Below, one piece after another: positions 1-6,763 of a DNA stretch of 26,720 bases. The DNA comes from JBECKQ01 sp040235375 (GTDB lineage Bacteria > Planctomycetota > Phycisphaerae > UBA1845). Position numbers and translations under genes: made by a program. Location of the stretch: NCBI GenBank assembly GCA_040235375.1, contig JBECKQ010000375.1, forward strand, positions 1-26,720, written 5' to 3'. The stretch's first letter is position 1, and each line of letters opens with the position of its first letter. The notes under the pieces were generated by a model. It was not told the DNA's origin, made no database searches, and saw only the letters and a list, made by a program, of their open reading frames with translations.

Positions 1-77
1 GCCAGCTTTTCTCTTGAAACCGTTCCGTCGGCTGGTTAACATAGAACACCGAGAGAGAACGTGGGAAGAAGTGGAGG

Positions 78-108
78 GAGAGAGAAACTCGCCTCGAGTT
101 TCCCTCTC
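78..108. terminator. Strong hairpin, possible terminator of an upstream gene
   Basis: Bases 78-91 pair with 95-108 as a 14-position stem with one A-C mismatch (83/103) around a 3-base CCT loop. There is no T-run on either side, so it is not a classical intrinsic terminator. It sits about 40 bases after the TAA at 37-39, which would fit the end of an upstream transcript. An attenuator or mRNA-stability element is equally possible. Confidence 0.35.
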
Positions 109-326
109 TGCAACAGGAGGTGCGAACCAACCCTGGCCGGTGCACGCGCGGCGCGAGTCGCAGCGCACGCTTCGGACACGCGAATGATCCCCAATGGCGC
201 CGGGCGGTTTGCTGAACGACCAACGCCGGGCAGCACGGGGTGTTCGGGCACCTTCCTGTGGAACCCGCGATCTGAGAGAGACATTGGACCGACTGTAGAC
301 CGGCGTATGCCGATCGGCCGCCGGCA

Positions 327-359
327 CGGCGCCTGCGCTTGACGAAACGCGGCGCCTGC
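327..359. repeat. Short direct repeat CGGCGCCTGC x2
   Basis: The ten bases CGGCGCCTGC occur at 327-336 and exactly again at 350-359, 23 bases apart start to start (about two helical turns), 40 bases before the PEP-CTERM start codon. Such spacing can mark tandem regulator sites. In GC-rich DNA a chance repeat is also plausible. Confidence 0.3.
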
Positions 360-398
360 CCGGTCGTGGCGTCGGTGCGGGTCGGGAGGGAGGAATTG

Positions 399-1163
399 AT
401 GAGAAGCATGCAGAAGGGCTGCGCGTGCGCGGCGGTGGCGTTCGCTTTGGCCGGTTTCACGTCCGCCTACGGCGCGGACATCCAGGTGCGAGACAGACTG
501 GGTGGGGAAAATCCATACGGGGGTTCGCCGGGCTACTACGTGACCGGCACAAGTTCCGGGGGGCATTCGATCGGAACCGTAATCGGTGGTTCCGACGTGA
601 AGCTGTTCGGAGGCATGTTCGATCTCGAGGCAGATTACCTCGACGGAAACGGCTGGACGCCGCTTCGCACTTACTGCATCCAGCCGGATATGTCCAACCA
701 CATCCAGACTCAGCCGCCGGACACGATCGGCCTCACTTTCGAGATCGTGCCGCTGGACAGCCTGGATGGCATCACGTCGTCGGAGGAGGATTTCCTCGAG
801 ACGTTGTGGGCGAACGCGTTCGACATGTCGGCGATGGGTGCGACCACGGTCGAGAAGACGAAGAACGCACATGCCTTTCAGGTGATCGTGTGGGAACTGC
901 GTCAGGACGACACGATCGACTTCACCGGCCCCGCCGGGCCTACCAACAGGTTCCGGCTGGACACGAGCGATCCGTTCACCGCCGAAGTCGTTGCGACCGC
1001 CACGCAGTGGGTCGATAACATCACGGGCGGCGTGTGGACGCAGCGCGTTCCGTTGTATGGCCTGTACAACGAGTTCTCACAGGACATTGTTACGACCGTG
1101 CCGGAGCCGTCGTCGGCCCTGCTTCTGCTCGTCGGGCTTGCACTGCTGCGCAAGCGGCGCTGA
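399..1163 (+). CDS. PEP-CTERM exported protein with a thioester-domain-like motif pair
   Basis: This is a 254-residue exported protein. The start at ATG 399 is chosen over 339 because GGGAGGGAGGAA lies just upstream and a signal peptide begins there (basic start, hydrophobic core, likely cleavage near AYG-AD at residues 25-26). The C-terminus has the tripartite PEP-CTERM sorting signal: VPEP, a hydrophobic helix, then RKRR at the very end. This signal is normally processed by an exosortase and used for surface or exopolysaccharide-linked export. No exosortase is in the window. The mature part has one cysteine (C93 in TYCIQ) and an AFQVIVWEL segment (Q161), resembling the Cys and Gln motifs of thioester-forming adhesin domains. 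The function is unknown and the thioester idea is inference. The gene stands alone and converges on the HAD hydrolase gene. Confidence 0.88.
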   Translation: MRSMQKGCACAAVAFALAGFTSAYGADIQVRDRLGGENPYGGSPGYYVTGTSSGGHSIGTVIGGSDVKLFGGMFDLEADYLDGNGWTPLRTYCIQPDMSNHIQTQPPDTIGLTFEIVPLDSLDGITSSEEDFLETLWANAFDMSAMGATTVEKTKNAHAFQVIVWELRQDDTIDFTGPAGPTNRFRLDTSDPFTAEVVATATQWVDNITGGVWTQRVPLYGLYNEFSQDIVTTVPEPSSALLLLVGLALLRKRR

Positions 1164-1253
1164 GCCACCGTCACTCAGCCGAGTTCAGCCGACCCTCCTG
1201 TGTTTGACGACACCCGCCACCAGCGCGGTCTGGCCCGAAGGGACAGGCCGCGG

Positions 1254-1293
1254 CCCGCCTCCCTTGCAGGGAGAGGCTGGGGGAGGGTTTCTT
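1254..1293. repeat. Palindromic intergenic repeat-like element (CTCCCTTGCAGGGAG core)
   Basis: CTCCCT-TGC-AGGGAG forms a perfect 6-base-pair stem with a 3-base loop, followed by a G-rich tract ending in GGGAGGGTTTCTTCGG. Read on the minus strand, the pattern AAACCCTCCCCCAGCC then CTCTCCCTGCAAGGGAG resembles the dispersed palindromes found in many copies between genes of GC-rich Gram-negative genomes. That resemblance is from memory. Copy number in this genome cannot be seen from one window. Confidence 0.45.
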
Positions 1294-1405
1294 CGGCGCG
1301 ATGGCCTTCAACCGTGCCAAGCTGTTGTGCCGACCTGTTCGAGCCCCCCTGTGCCACGGCCCTTGGCAAGTAGTTATCAGTTTTGTGTCGCGAGCGAGTG
1401 GGTGG

Positions 1406-1440
1406 CACGGCTTGGCGTGGCAAGGCGGAGCCAGGCCGTG
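1406..1440. repeat. Inverted repeat, 11-base arms
   Basis: CACGGCTTGGC (1406-1416) pairs with GCCAGGCCGTG (1430-1440) over 11 positions with one G-T wobble, leaving a 13-base loop. A related degenerate sequence, CCACGGCCCTTGGCAAG, lies 50 bases upstream (about 1354-1370), as if two diverged copies of one element sit side by side. It lies just past the HAD stop codon and could act as a transcription stop for that gene. It may also be a genome-dispersed element. Confidence 0.45.
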
Positions 1441-1468
1441 GCCCAATACCAGCGACCATACCGTGTGT

Positions 1469-2125
1469 CTATCGTTCGATCAGTTCACGTAATCGATCTG
1501 GCGTGAGTTCTCGCAGACTGCCGACGATCAGGTCGGCCTCGAGCAGCGTGTCGCGCGCGTGAGCGCCGACCAATGCCACGGCGGTCATATCCGCAGCCTT
1601 CGCCGCCTTGATGCCGGCCGGCGCGTCTTCGGTCACCACGCAGCGCCGCGGCGTGACGGCGAGCCGTTCGGCCGCGGTCAAGAATACACTTGGGTCCGGC
1701 TTGCCGCGCGGGACGTCTCGATCCGTGACCAAAGCACCGAAGCAGTCGCGAATGCCCAGCTCTTCGAGCACAAGCTCGGCGTTCTCCCGAGGTGCGGAAG
1801 AGCCCAGGGCCACGGCGAAGCCGTCATCGGCGCACGCGCGAACGAGATCGACGGCGCCGTCGATCGCCGGTACGCGTCCACGGATCAGGTCGCGGTAAAT
1901 CTGCTCCTTGCGAACGCTGAGCTCACGTGTGACGTTTGGGCTGCGCCCCGGGCCGAAGAGCGAGGGAATAACCTCCTCGTTGCGGCGTCCGAACGTCTCG
2001 AGGAAACGTTTCTCATCAAACGGATGTCGCAGTTCGTGCGCTAACTGCTTCCAGCTCTCCAGGTGGGCCTGCGCAGAGTCGATCAGTACGCCGTCGAGGT
2101 CGAAGATGATTGCCTGCCTGCTCAT
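1469..2125 (-). CDS. HAD-superfamily hydrolase, beta-phosphoglucomutase/phosphatase-like
   Basis: This 218-residue cytoplasmic protein belongs to HAD subfamily I. Motif I is DLDGVLIDS with the nucleophile D9 and general acid/base D11. An alpha-helical cap follows (about residues 16-90). Motif II is the Ser in ALGSSAPRENAE, motif III the Lys in RGKPDPSVF, and motif IV the acidic EDAPAGIKAA. All catalytic positions are present and the length is normal. The order of motifs and cap type match beta-phosphoglucomutase and small sugar or glycolate phosphatases. The substrate cannot be read from sequence. Its ATG overlaps the stop of the upstream sugar-phosphate transferase gene by ATGA, so the two are probably translationally coupled, hinting at a sugar-phosphate substrate related to envelope glycan synthesis (inference). 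Confidence 0.88.
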   Translation of the reverse strand: MSRQAIIFDLDGVLIDSAQAHLESWKQLAHELRHPFDEKRFLETFGRRNEEVIPSLFGPGRSPNVTRELSVRKEQIYRDLIRGRVPAIDGAVDLVRACADDGFAVALGSSAPRENAELVLEELGIRDCFGALVTDRDVPRGKPDPSVFLTAAERLAVTPRRCVVTEDAPAGIKAAKAADMTAVALVGAHARDTLLEADLIVGSLRELTPDRLRELIER

Positions 2126-3345
2126 TGACTGACCGGCTGCTCCACGGCTTCGTGCGATTCCAGTTCAGGGTCCGAATGCGGCCTGTCGGCAGGGGAATCG
2201 ACGCGGACCATCCGGAAGTGGCCGATCGCCCACGCCACGACAATGAAGAGAATCGCATAGATCAGAACGGCGTGGCGAATGCGGAAGAAGATCGTGGCCA
2301 GGCAGCCGATCAGAGCGAACGCGCCGGACAGCAGGTAACTGACCACGACGACCTGCTTGACGGAGTAGCCGCGGTCTCGCAGTTGGTCGTAGAAGTGGCT
2401 GCGGTCTCCCTGCATCAACGGGCGTTGAGCTCGCCAGCGACGCAGAAGCGTCAGGATCATGTCCGAGATCGGCAGGCCCATGACGACGATCGCGCCCATC
2501 ATCCAGCGGACGGTCGTGATCTCCGCAAAAAGGAGAATCATCACCGCGGCCGTATAGCCGAGGAGCATCGAGCCCGTGTCACCCATGAAGATGGTGGCGG
2601 GGTTGCGATTGTACGGGAGAAAACCGAGTGCGGCGCCCATCATGGACAGCGTGATGATGACACGGCGGATGTCATCCGCCTGCCACGGGTCGTACAACTG
2701 GTGATGCACGGCGAGAACGAGGAAGCCGAGAGACACGATGCCGAGCACGCCGCTGCACAGCCCATCGAGCCCGTCGAGGAGGTTCGTGGCGTTGCATGCG
2801 CCGACCACGATAAACGTCGCGATGGGTACGGAATACAGCCAGACGAGCCACTGCTCCTTCGGGTCGAATGTGACGTTCAGCTTCGCGAAGAACGATCGGA
2901 CCAGGTCATCCCCGATGCCGAAGCTGACGAGCACGAGCGCGACGATGATCGTTCCGATCAACTTGGCACGCGGAGAGGCCAGCCGCAGGTCGTCAAACAG
3001 GCCGATCGCCATCACCAGCGTGCCGCCGACCAGCACGCCGATCAGCAGGGGGTCGAAAAGCGGCAACGTTGATTTGCCGAGCTGGGACCCGAGTCGGTGA
3101 ATCCACCACATGCCCAGCACGATGCCGATCGCCCACGCGGCGTACATGGCCACGCCGCCGAGGTAGGGAATCGGTTGGTGGTGCGGCTTCAGCCAGTCGT
3201 CGGGCCGGTCCACGATGTTTCGTTTGCGGGCGACATACCGGCAGATCGGCGTGGCGATGAACGAGACAACCAGTGACCAGAACAGCACCGGCCAGTAGGT
3301 CAGGGCGATTTCCTTGAGCAATGCACCCACGGGCTTATCGAACAA
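2122..3345 (-). CDS. Polyprenyl-phosphate sugar-1-phosphate transferase, WecA/TagO/MraY family
   Basis: This is a membrane enzyme of the family that moves a sugar-1-phosphate from a UDP-sugar to undecaprenyl phosphate, starting a lipid-linked glycan. It has about ten hydrophobic segments over 407 residues. Family motifs in order are DRPDDWLKPHHQPIPYLGG (46-64), FDD (117-119), NATNLLDGLDGL (185-196), MGDTGS (254-259) and DRSHFYDQLRDRG (314-326). The last favours the WecA/TagO branch over MraY. The frame stays open to 4017, but that part overlaps the well-supported hydrolase at 3449-4237 and is Arg/Ser/Thr-rich, so it is not coding here. I chose TTG 3345 because GCGGGAG lies 9 bases before it. 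GTG 3375 (10 residues longer) is an alternative. The 3' end overlaps the HAD gene by ATGA. Confidence 0.85.
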   Translation of the reverse strand: MFDKPVGALLKEIALTYWPVLFWSLVVSFIATPICRYVARKRNIVDRPDDWLKPHHQPIPYLGGVAMYAAWAIGIVLGMWWIHRLGSQLGKSTLPLFDPLLIGVLVGGTLVMAIGLFDDLRLASPRAKLIGTIIVALVLVSFGIGDDLVRSFFAKLNVTFDPKEQWLVWLYSVPIATFIVVGACNATNLLDGLDGLCSGVLGIVSLGFLVLAVHHQLYDPWQADDIRRVIITLSMMGAALGFLPYNRNPATIFMGDTGSMLLGYTAAVMILLFAEITTVRWMMGAIVVMGLPISDMILTLLRRWRAQRPLMQGDRSHFYDQLRDRGYSVKQVVVVSYLLSGAFALIGCLATIFFRIRHAVLIYAILFIVVAWAIGHFRMVRVDSPADRPHSDPELESHEAVEQPVSQ

Positions 3346-3448
3346 GTCTGACGGCTCCCGCCTGCGAGTAGTCACGTTCCGCCACGTCGAACGTCGGCGA
3401 TTGTACCGGCGTTTGCCCGCCGGCCAAGTGACATCGGGCTGATCGCGA

Positions 3449-4237
3449 TCACGTCGTGGACGAGACGACCTGCCCATCATACGCCAAGGCCATCCCGGCG
3501 GGCAGTTTCTCGTTCGTTTCCGCGTGCTTGAGCTCGTGGGCGATATGGGTGAAGAGCGTCCGCCGGGCGCCGACGCGGCCGGCCGCCGCGACGGCCTCCT
3601 CGAGGTTGAAGTGCGTCGGATGCGGGCGCCGGCGGAGGGCGTCCAGGATAAGGACGTCGAGGTCCTGCATGCGCTCGAGAGTCTCGTCCGGGATGAGGTT
3701 GCAGTCCGTGCAGTACGCGACGTTGCCGAACCGGAAGCCGAGCACCGGCAGCGGGCCGTGGCGCAGCGGGAGCGGGATGACCGTCCGGCCGAACAGCTCA
3801 AACGGCTGGTCGCCGATCGTGTGCAGTTTGAGCGCCGGCTTGTACGACGGGTAGTCCGGGTCGTCCTCGAAGACGTATGCAAACATGCGGCGCACCGTGT
3901 CGAGCGTGGCCGCGGTGCCGTAGCAGTCGAGGGCGGCGCCGCGCAGCCAGTTGAACCGGCGGAGATCATCCAGCCCGGCGACGTGGTCCGCGTGGGCGTG
4001 TGTGAGCAGAACCGCATCGACGGTCGTGATCCTGTTGGCGACGCACTGGAGCCTCAGCTCGGGACCGGTGTCGACCAGGAAGATCGGGCCGTCGAAGTCG
4101 ACGACGATGCTCGGCCGGGTGCGTTTGTCTCGCGGATCGTCGGACGTGCACACGCTGCAATCGCACCCGATCATGGGCACGCCGTGCGACGTTCCCGTCC
4201 CCAGGAACGTAATCTTCACTTGATTGGTGGCCGGCAT
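3449..4237 (-). CDS. Metallo-beta-lactamase-fold hydrolase, PhnP-like
   Basis: This is a 262-residue cytoplasmic metallo-hydrolase. It begins with ITFLGTGTSHGVP and then GCDCSVC (C25, C27, C30), the layout of PhnP-type phosphodiesterases in which the cysteines form a structural zinc site. The metal-binding motif HAHADH (H80, H82, D84, H85) is intact. The C-terminal part has a DALRRRPHPTHFNLEEA segment and a LFTHIAHELKH segment that supply later metal ligands. PhnP itself cleaves cyclic phosphoribosyl phosphates in C-P lyase pathways. No other phn gene is nearby, so the substrate is open. GGAG with a 6-base spacer supports ATG 4237. It lies 62 bases downstream of the epimerase gene and about 100 bases upstream of the sugar transferase, all on the same strand, so it is probably co-transcribed. 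Confidence 0.88.
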   Translation of the reverse strand: MPATNQVKITFLGTGTSHGVPMIGCDCSVCTSDDPRDKRTRPSIVVDFDGPIFLVDTGPELRLQCVANRITTVDAVLLTHAHADHVAGLDDLRRFNWLRGAALDCYGTAATLDTVRRMFAYVFEDDPDYPSYKPALKLHTIGDQPFELFGRTVIPLPLRHGPLPVLGFRFGNVAYCTDCNLIPDETLERMQDLDVLILDALRRRPHPTHFNLEEAVAAAGRVGARRTLFTHIAHELKHAETNEKLPAGMALAYDGQVVSSTT

Positions 4238-4299
4238 TCCTTGCTCCGTTGATAGAGCTTTGCAGCGTGACGGAAACGGAGCGGGAAATCAATGCCCGG

Positions 4300-5190
4300 C
4301 TACATTGCGTCGAGCATCTGCCTGATTGTGGCTTCCAGCAGGGGACGGCCGCCGAAGATCATGCCGAGGGCGCGGATCTTGCCGGTTTCGATCTGGTGTT
4401 TCGGGCTTCGTTTAAGCTGCTCGATCGTGCTGTCGCTGCCGGAGATCGACTTGGCGATCTCGGCGACATCTTCATCGGAAATGTACATGTCGTAGCAGTT
4501 ATACGACTGCCCGGCGGTGCCGTCGGCAGCGAGGAGTATGCGCACGGCCTTGGCCACGTCGGCGGCGTGGACTTCCTTGCCGCCCTTATCGCTGGCGATC
4601 GATTCGCCGCGTGCGACGCGGCGAACAAGCTCGAACCACTTGCTGGCGCGTGGCGGGGTCGCGATGCCGTAGATCCCGGTCGGCCGCAGAGAGCAAACGT
4701 CGTAGCACTCGCCGAAGCCATAGCTGTGAATGAACTTCTCGATAGCGGCCTTGTGGGCGCCGTAATGGCTGGTCGGCCAGAGCGGATGCGTCTCGTCCAG
4801 CGGTCGGTCGTCGAGGATGACTTCATGGACGGCGCACGTGGATATAAAGACGAACTTGGGGACGCCGGTCTGGCGCGCGGCCTCGATCAGCAGAAGCGTG
4901 CCGACGACGTTGTGTTCGATGTAGTCCGGCAGGTCCCCTTCGCGCCCGCGGAAGCCGCCGCCGGGATGATGGAGGGCGGCATGCACGACGGCGTCAGTGC
5001 CGCGGACGAGAGCGGCGGACGCCCCCTTGTCACCCAGGGCGCCGCCGATCCATTCGATTGGGCCGTCGCGAAAGCCCTCGAGATTGCTCTGCTTCCGGCG
5101 CCAGCACCGGCAGGAATGGCCTTCCTCGATAAGCCCGTTGACGATGTACCTGCCGAGAAAGCCGGTTGCGCCGGTTACTGCCACGTTCAT
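4300..5190 (-). CDS. NAD-dependent epimerase/dehydratase (extended SDR)
   Basis: This is a 296-residue extended short-chain dehydrogenase/reductase. The N-terminal Rossmann motif TGATGFLG (6-13) binds NAD(P). A VVHAALHHPGG segment follows beta-4, FISTCAVHE gives the catalytic Ser/Thr (117-118), and YGAHK (Y143, K147) is the catalytic pair. SLRPTGIYG is the usual substrate-loop motif of UDP-sugar epimerases and related enzymes. The length fits the family. The frame extends to 5265, but ATG 5190 is preferred: it has GGGAGG 8 bases upstream, the Rossmann motif starts at once, and a likely -10 box lies between the two. It is the first gene of the minus-strand group. Nucleotide-sugar modification is the most likely job. 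The exact substrate is unknown. Confidence 0.88.
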   Translation of the reverse strand: MNVAVTGATGFLGRYIVNGLIEEGHSCRCWRRKQSNLEGFRDGPIEWIGGALGDKGASAALVRGTDAVVHAALHHPGGGFRGREGDLPDYIEHNVVGTLLLIEAARQTGVPKFVFISTCAVHEVILDDRPLDETHPLWPTSHYGAHKAAIEKFIHSYGFGECYDVCSLRPTGIYGIATPPRASKWFELVRRVARGESIASDKGGKEVHAADVAKAVRILLAADGTAGQSYNCYDMYISDEDVAEIAKSISGSDSTIEQLKRSPKHQIETGKIRALGMIFGGRPLLEATIRQMLDAM

Positions 5191-5235
5191 CGTGTAAACC
5201 TCCCGAACATCCGCCGATTGATCCGAGTCCCTGGC

Positions 5236-5248
5236 CCGACGCATTGTA
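5236..5248 (-). promoter_or_regulatory. Candidate promoter (-10 box) for the minus-strand gene group
   Basis: On the minus strand, TACAAT (complement of 5243-5248) matches the sigma-70 -10 box at 5 of 6 bases, with a predicted start near 5236 and a leader of about 45 bases. No good -35 is visible 16-18 bases upstream, so the call is weak. The GC-poor hexamer is conspicuous in a GC-rich gap between divergent genes. Confidence 0.35.
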
Positions 5249-5315
5249 GTCGCTCCGCCGCCCATCGCGGTGCGTACGATTCGGGGCGTCGAGAAATACC
5301 GTATCGCGGCCTGGC

Positions 5316-5344
5316 TTTCCGGACAGGCGCGCGCGGTCTATACT
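5316..5344 (+). promoter_or_regulatory. Candidate sigma-70 promoter for the metalloprotease gene
   Basis: TTTCCG (5316-5321), a 17-base spacer and TATACT (5339-5344, 5 of 6 matches) form a plausible promoter in the divergent gap. The start of transcription would be near 5351, leaving a leader of about 100 bases before ATG 5453. The -35 is a poor match (3 of 6). Confidence 0.4.
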
Positions 5345-5452
5345 CGCCTGGAACATCCGATCGGGTGCCCGCAATCTTCGCCTGATGGGGGCAGGCCGGC
5401 ATCTCGGGAGGGTGCCGTATCGGCGCGGATTCGGCCGGGAGGCAAGAAATCG

Positions 5453-6763
5453 ATGGCTGCGATTCAACGCTGCCGGGGGATGCTGCTGGGGTCCATCCTC
5501 GTAGTCCTTGTCGGATGCCAGGGGCAGCCGGCAGTTCCTTCGCCTTCGCCATCGTCCGGGCCGTCGGGCGAGATCGAGCCCAACAGCACGTTTCGCAATG
5601 CGACGGCGATCCGGTTCAGCGATCAGCAGGCGGTATTGATCGGATCGATCGATACCGCCGGCGACGTGGATGTCTACGACCTCGGGTCGTTCGACGCCGG
5701 GGATTCGCTGGAGGCGTCGGTGATGCGCGTGGACCCGTCGCTTCAGTCGTCACTCGCGCTGTACGACGCCGGCGGAGACTTGATCGATGAGGACATTGAG
5801 ACCAGCCTGACCGATCGCAATGCCGATCCCGCCTTTCAGTACGTAGCTCGCGAGAACAGCTCGAAAGTCTTCGTAGCGATCACGCACAATTCCGCGGGCC
5901 CGAGCTTCGGACAATACGAAATCGATTTGTCGCTGAACCGAGGTGGTGCCGTGCCCCAGCCGAGTTCGCAGATCGTCCTCCTCAACTTCGACGGCGGCGT
6001 GGCGACAGACCCGTTGCTTGGCACCATCGACGTCCCGCCCTTCGATGGTGCGGCGATCGGTACCCTCTACGCCAACGATACGGACGTGCTGAAAGAGTCG
6101 ATCATCGAAACGTTCCGGCAGAACTACGAGCGCTTCGACGTGATCACGGTGACGACCGATGACGACGTCCTGCCGCCTGCGGGAACGTATTCGGAGGTTT
6201 TCATCGGCGGGTTCAGCTCCTTGGCCTACGGCGCGGCACAGGAGATCGACCTCTACAACCACAATCACACCGACACGGCGGTCGTATTCGCAGAGTCGTT
6301 CGAGCCGCGCGCTTTCGGCTCGCCGGACGCGCAATCGATGGGCATTGCGATCGGTAACGTTGCGGCGCACGAGACGGGACACATCCTGGGTCTGAACCAC
6401 GTGAATGATCCCCTCGCGCTGATGGACGAGTCTTCGCCGGCCCCAACCCTGCTCGCGAATCAGGAGTTCATTACGGCGCCGCTCTCTCCGTCGATCTTCC
6501 CGCTGGGGTATCAGGATTCGCCGGACCTGCTACACGTTACCGTGGGAGTCGCCCCGGCGATGCAGGGCATGCGCCCGGCAAGAAGGGCGCCCGCGGTGAG
6601 GACGTACTTCGACTGGGTTCCTGCCGAGCCGTCGCCCCTCTACGAGGCCTCGCCGTACGTTCCGGCGGGTAAGTGCCTGACGTGCATGTCCCACTCGGCG
6701 GCCCTGGAGAAGCTTCTGGAAAACGCTCGCCAGCAGGAGGCGTCCCCCACGCCGGCGGACTGA
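5453..6763 (+). CDS. Lipoprotein zinc metalloprotease with PPC-like domain, matrixin-type active site
   Basis: This 436-residue protein begins with a lipoprotein signal (LVGC lipobox, C22), so it is probably membrane-anchored outside the cytoplasm. After a Ser/Pro linker, residues about 40-155 start with EIEPNSTFRNATAI and continue with a GDVDVYDLG segment, the pattern of bacterial pre-peptidase C-terminal (PPC) domains. A protease region follows, with HETGHILGLNH (H306, E307, H310, H316) and a Met-turn methionine M324 in ALMDES, as in matrixin/metzincin peptidases. All three zinc histidines and the catalytic Glu are present. A C-terminal tail carries KCLTC (C408, C411), of unknown role. The frame opens upstream, but ATG 5453 has GGGAGG 10 bases before it and directly begins the signal peptide. 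The substrate is unknown. Placing the PPC-like domain before the protease is unusual. Confidence 0.85.
   Translation: MAAIQRCRGMLLGSILVVLVGCQGQPAVPSPSPSSGPSGEIEPNSTFRNATAIRFSDQQAVLIGSIDTAGDVDVYDLGSFDAGDSLEASVMRVDPSLQSSLALYDAGGDLIDEDIETSLTDRNADPAFQYVARENSSKVFVAITHNSAGPSFGQYEIDLSLNRGGAVPQPSSQIVLLNFDGGVATDPLLGTIDVPPFDGAAIGTLYANDTDVLKESIIETFRQNYERFDVITVTTDDDVLPPAGTYSEVFIGGFSSLAYGAAQEIDLYNHNHTDTAVVFAESFEPRAFGSPDAQSMGIAIGNVAAHETGHILGLNHVNDPLALMDESSPAPTLLANQEFITAPLSPSIFPLGYQDSPDLLHVTVGVAPAMQGMRPARRAPAVRTYFDWVPAEPSPLYEASPYVPAGKCLTCMSHSAALEKLLENARQQEASPTPAD

Larger units (their letters stand above)
1..398. other. Intergenic region upstream of the PEP-CTERM gene
   Basis: I find no convincing gene here. 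The open frames on both strands are Arg/Pro/His-rich, which is typical of GC-rich non-coding frames. Frame 1 is open from base 1 to a TAA at 37-39, so the 3' end of an upstream plus-strand gene could lie here, but 12 codons are too few to support it. The stretch holds a strong hairpin (78-108) and a 10-base direct repeat (327-336 and 350-359), listed separately. No convincing sigma-70 promoter was found for the gene at 399. Confidence 0.5.
1164..1468. other. Convergent intergenic region with palindromic repeat-like elements
   Basis: This is the gap between the convergent PEP-CTERM (+) and HAD hydrolase (-) genes. No gene is supported. Small open frames on both strands translate to low-complexity Ser/Pro/Arg or Trp/His-rich peptides typical of translated intergenic repeats. 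It contains the two elements listed separately (1254-1293 and 1406-1440) and a small inverted repeat, TGCCA (1352-1356) with TGGCA (1364-1368). The hairpins could stop transcription from both sides, but none has a T-run. Confidence 0.6.

Noticed and set aside
36..872. Minus-strand open frame of 278 residues
   Set aside because: It covers the reverse strand of the PEP-CTERM gene and the leader, has no recognisable domain, and is Arg/His-rich.
2110..3072. Plus-strand open frame of 320 residues
   Set aside because: It runs antisense through the WecA-like gene. Its product is rich in Asp, His, Arg and Gln without any domain, as expected for the reverse frame of a GC-rich membrane-protein gene.
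3376..4017. N-terminal 200-residue extension of the sugar-1-phosphate transferase frame
   Set aside because: It overlaps the PhnP-like hydrolase gene on the same strand in another frame, and its Arg/Ser/Thr-rich product has no family similarity. The transferase starts at its first membrane helix.
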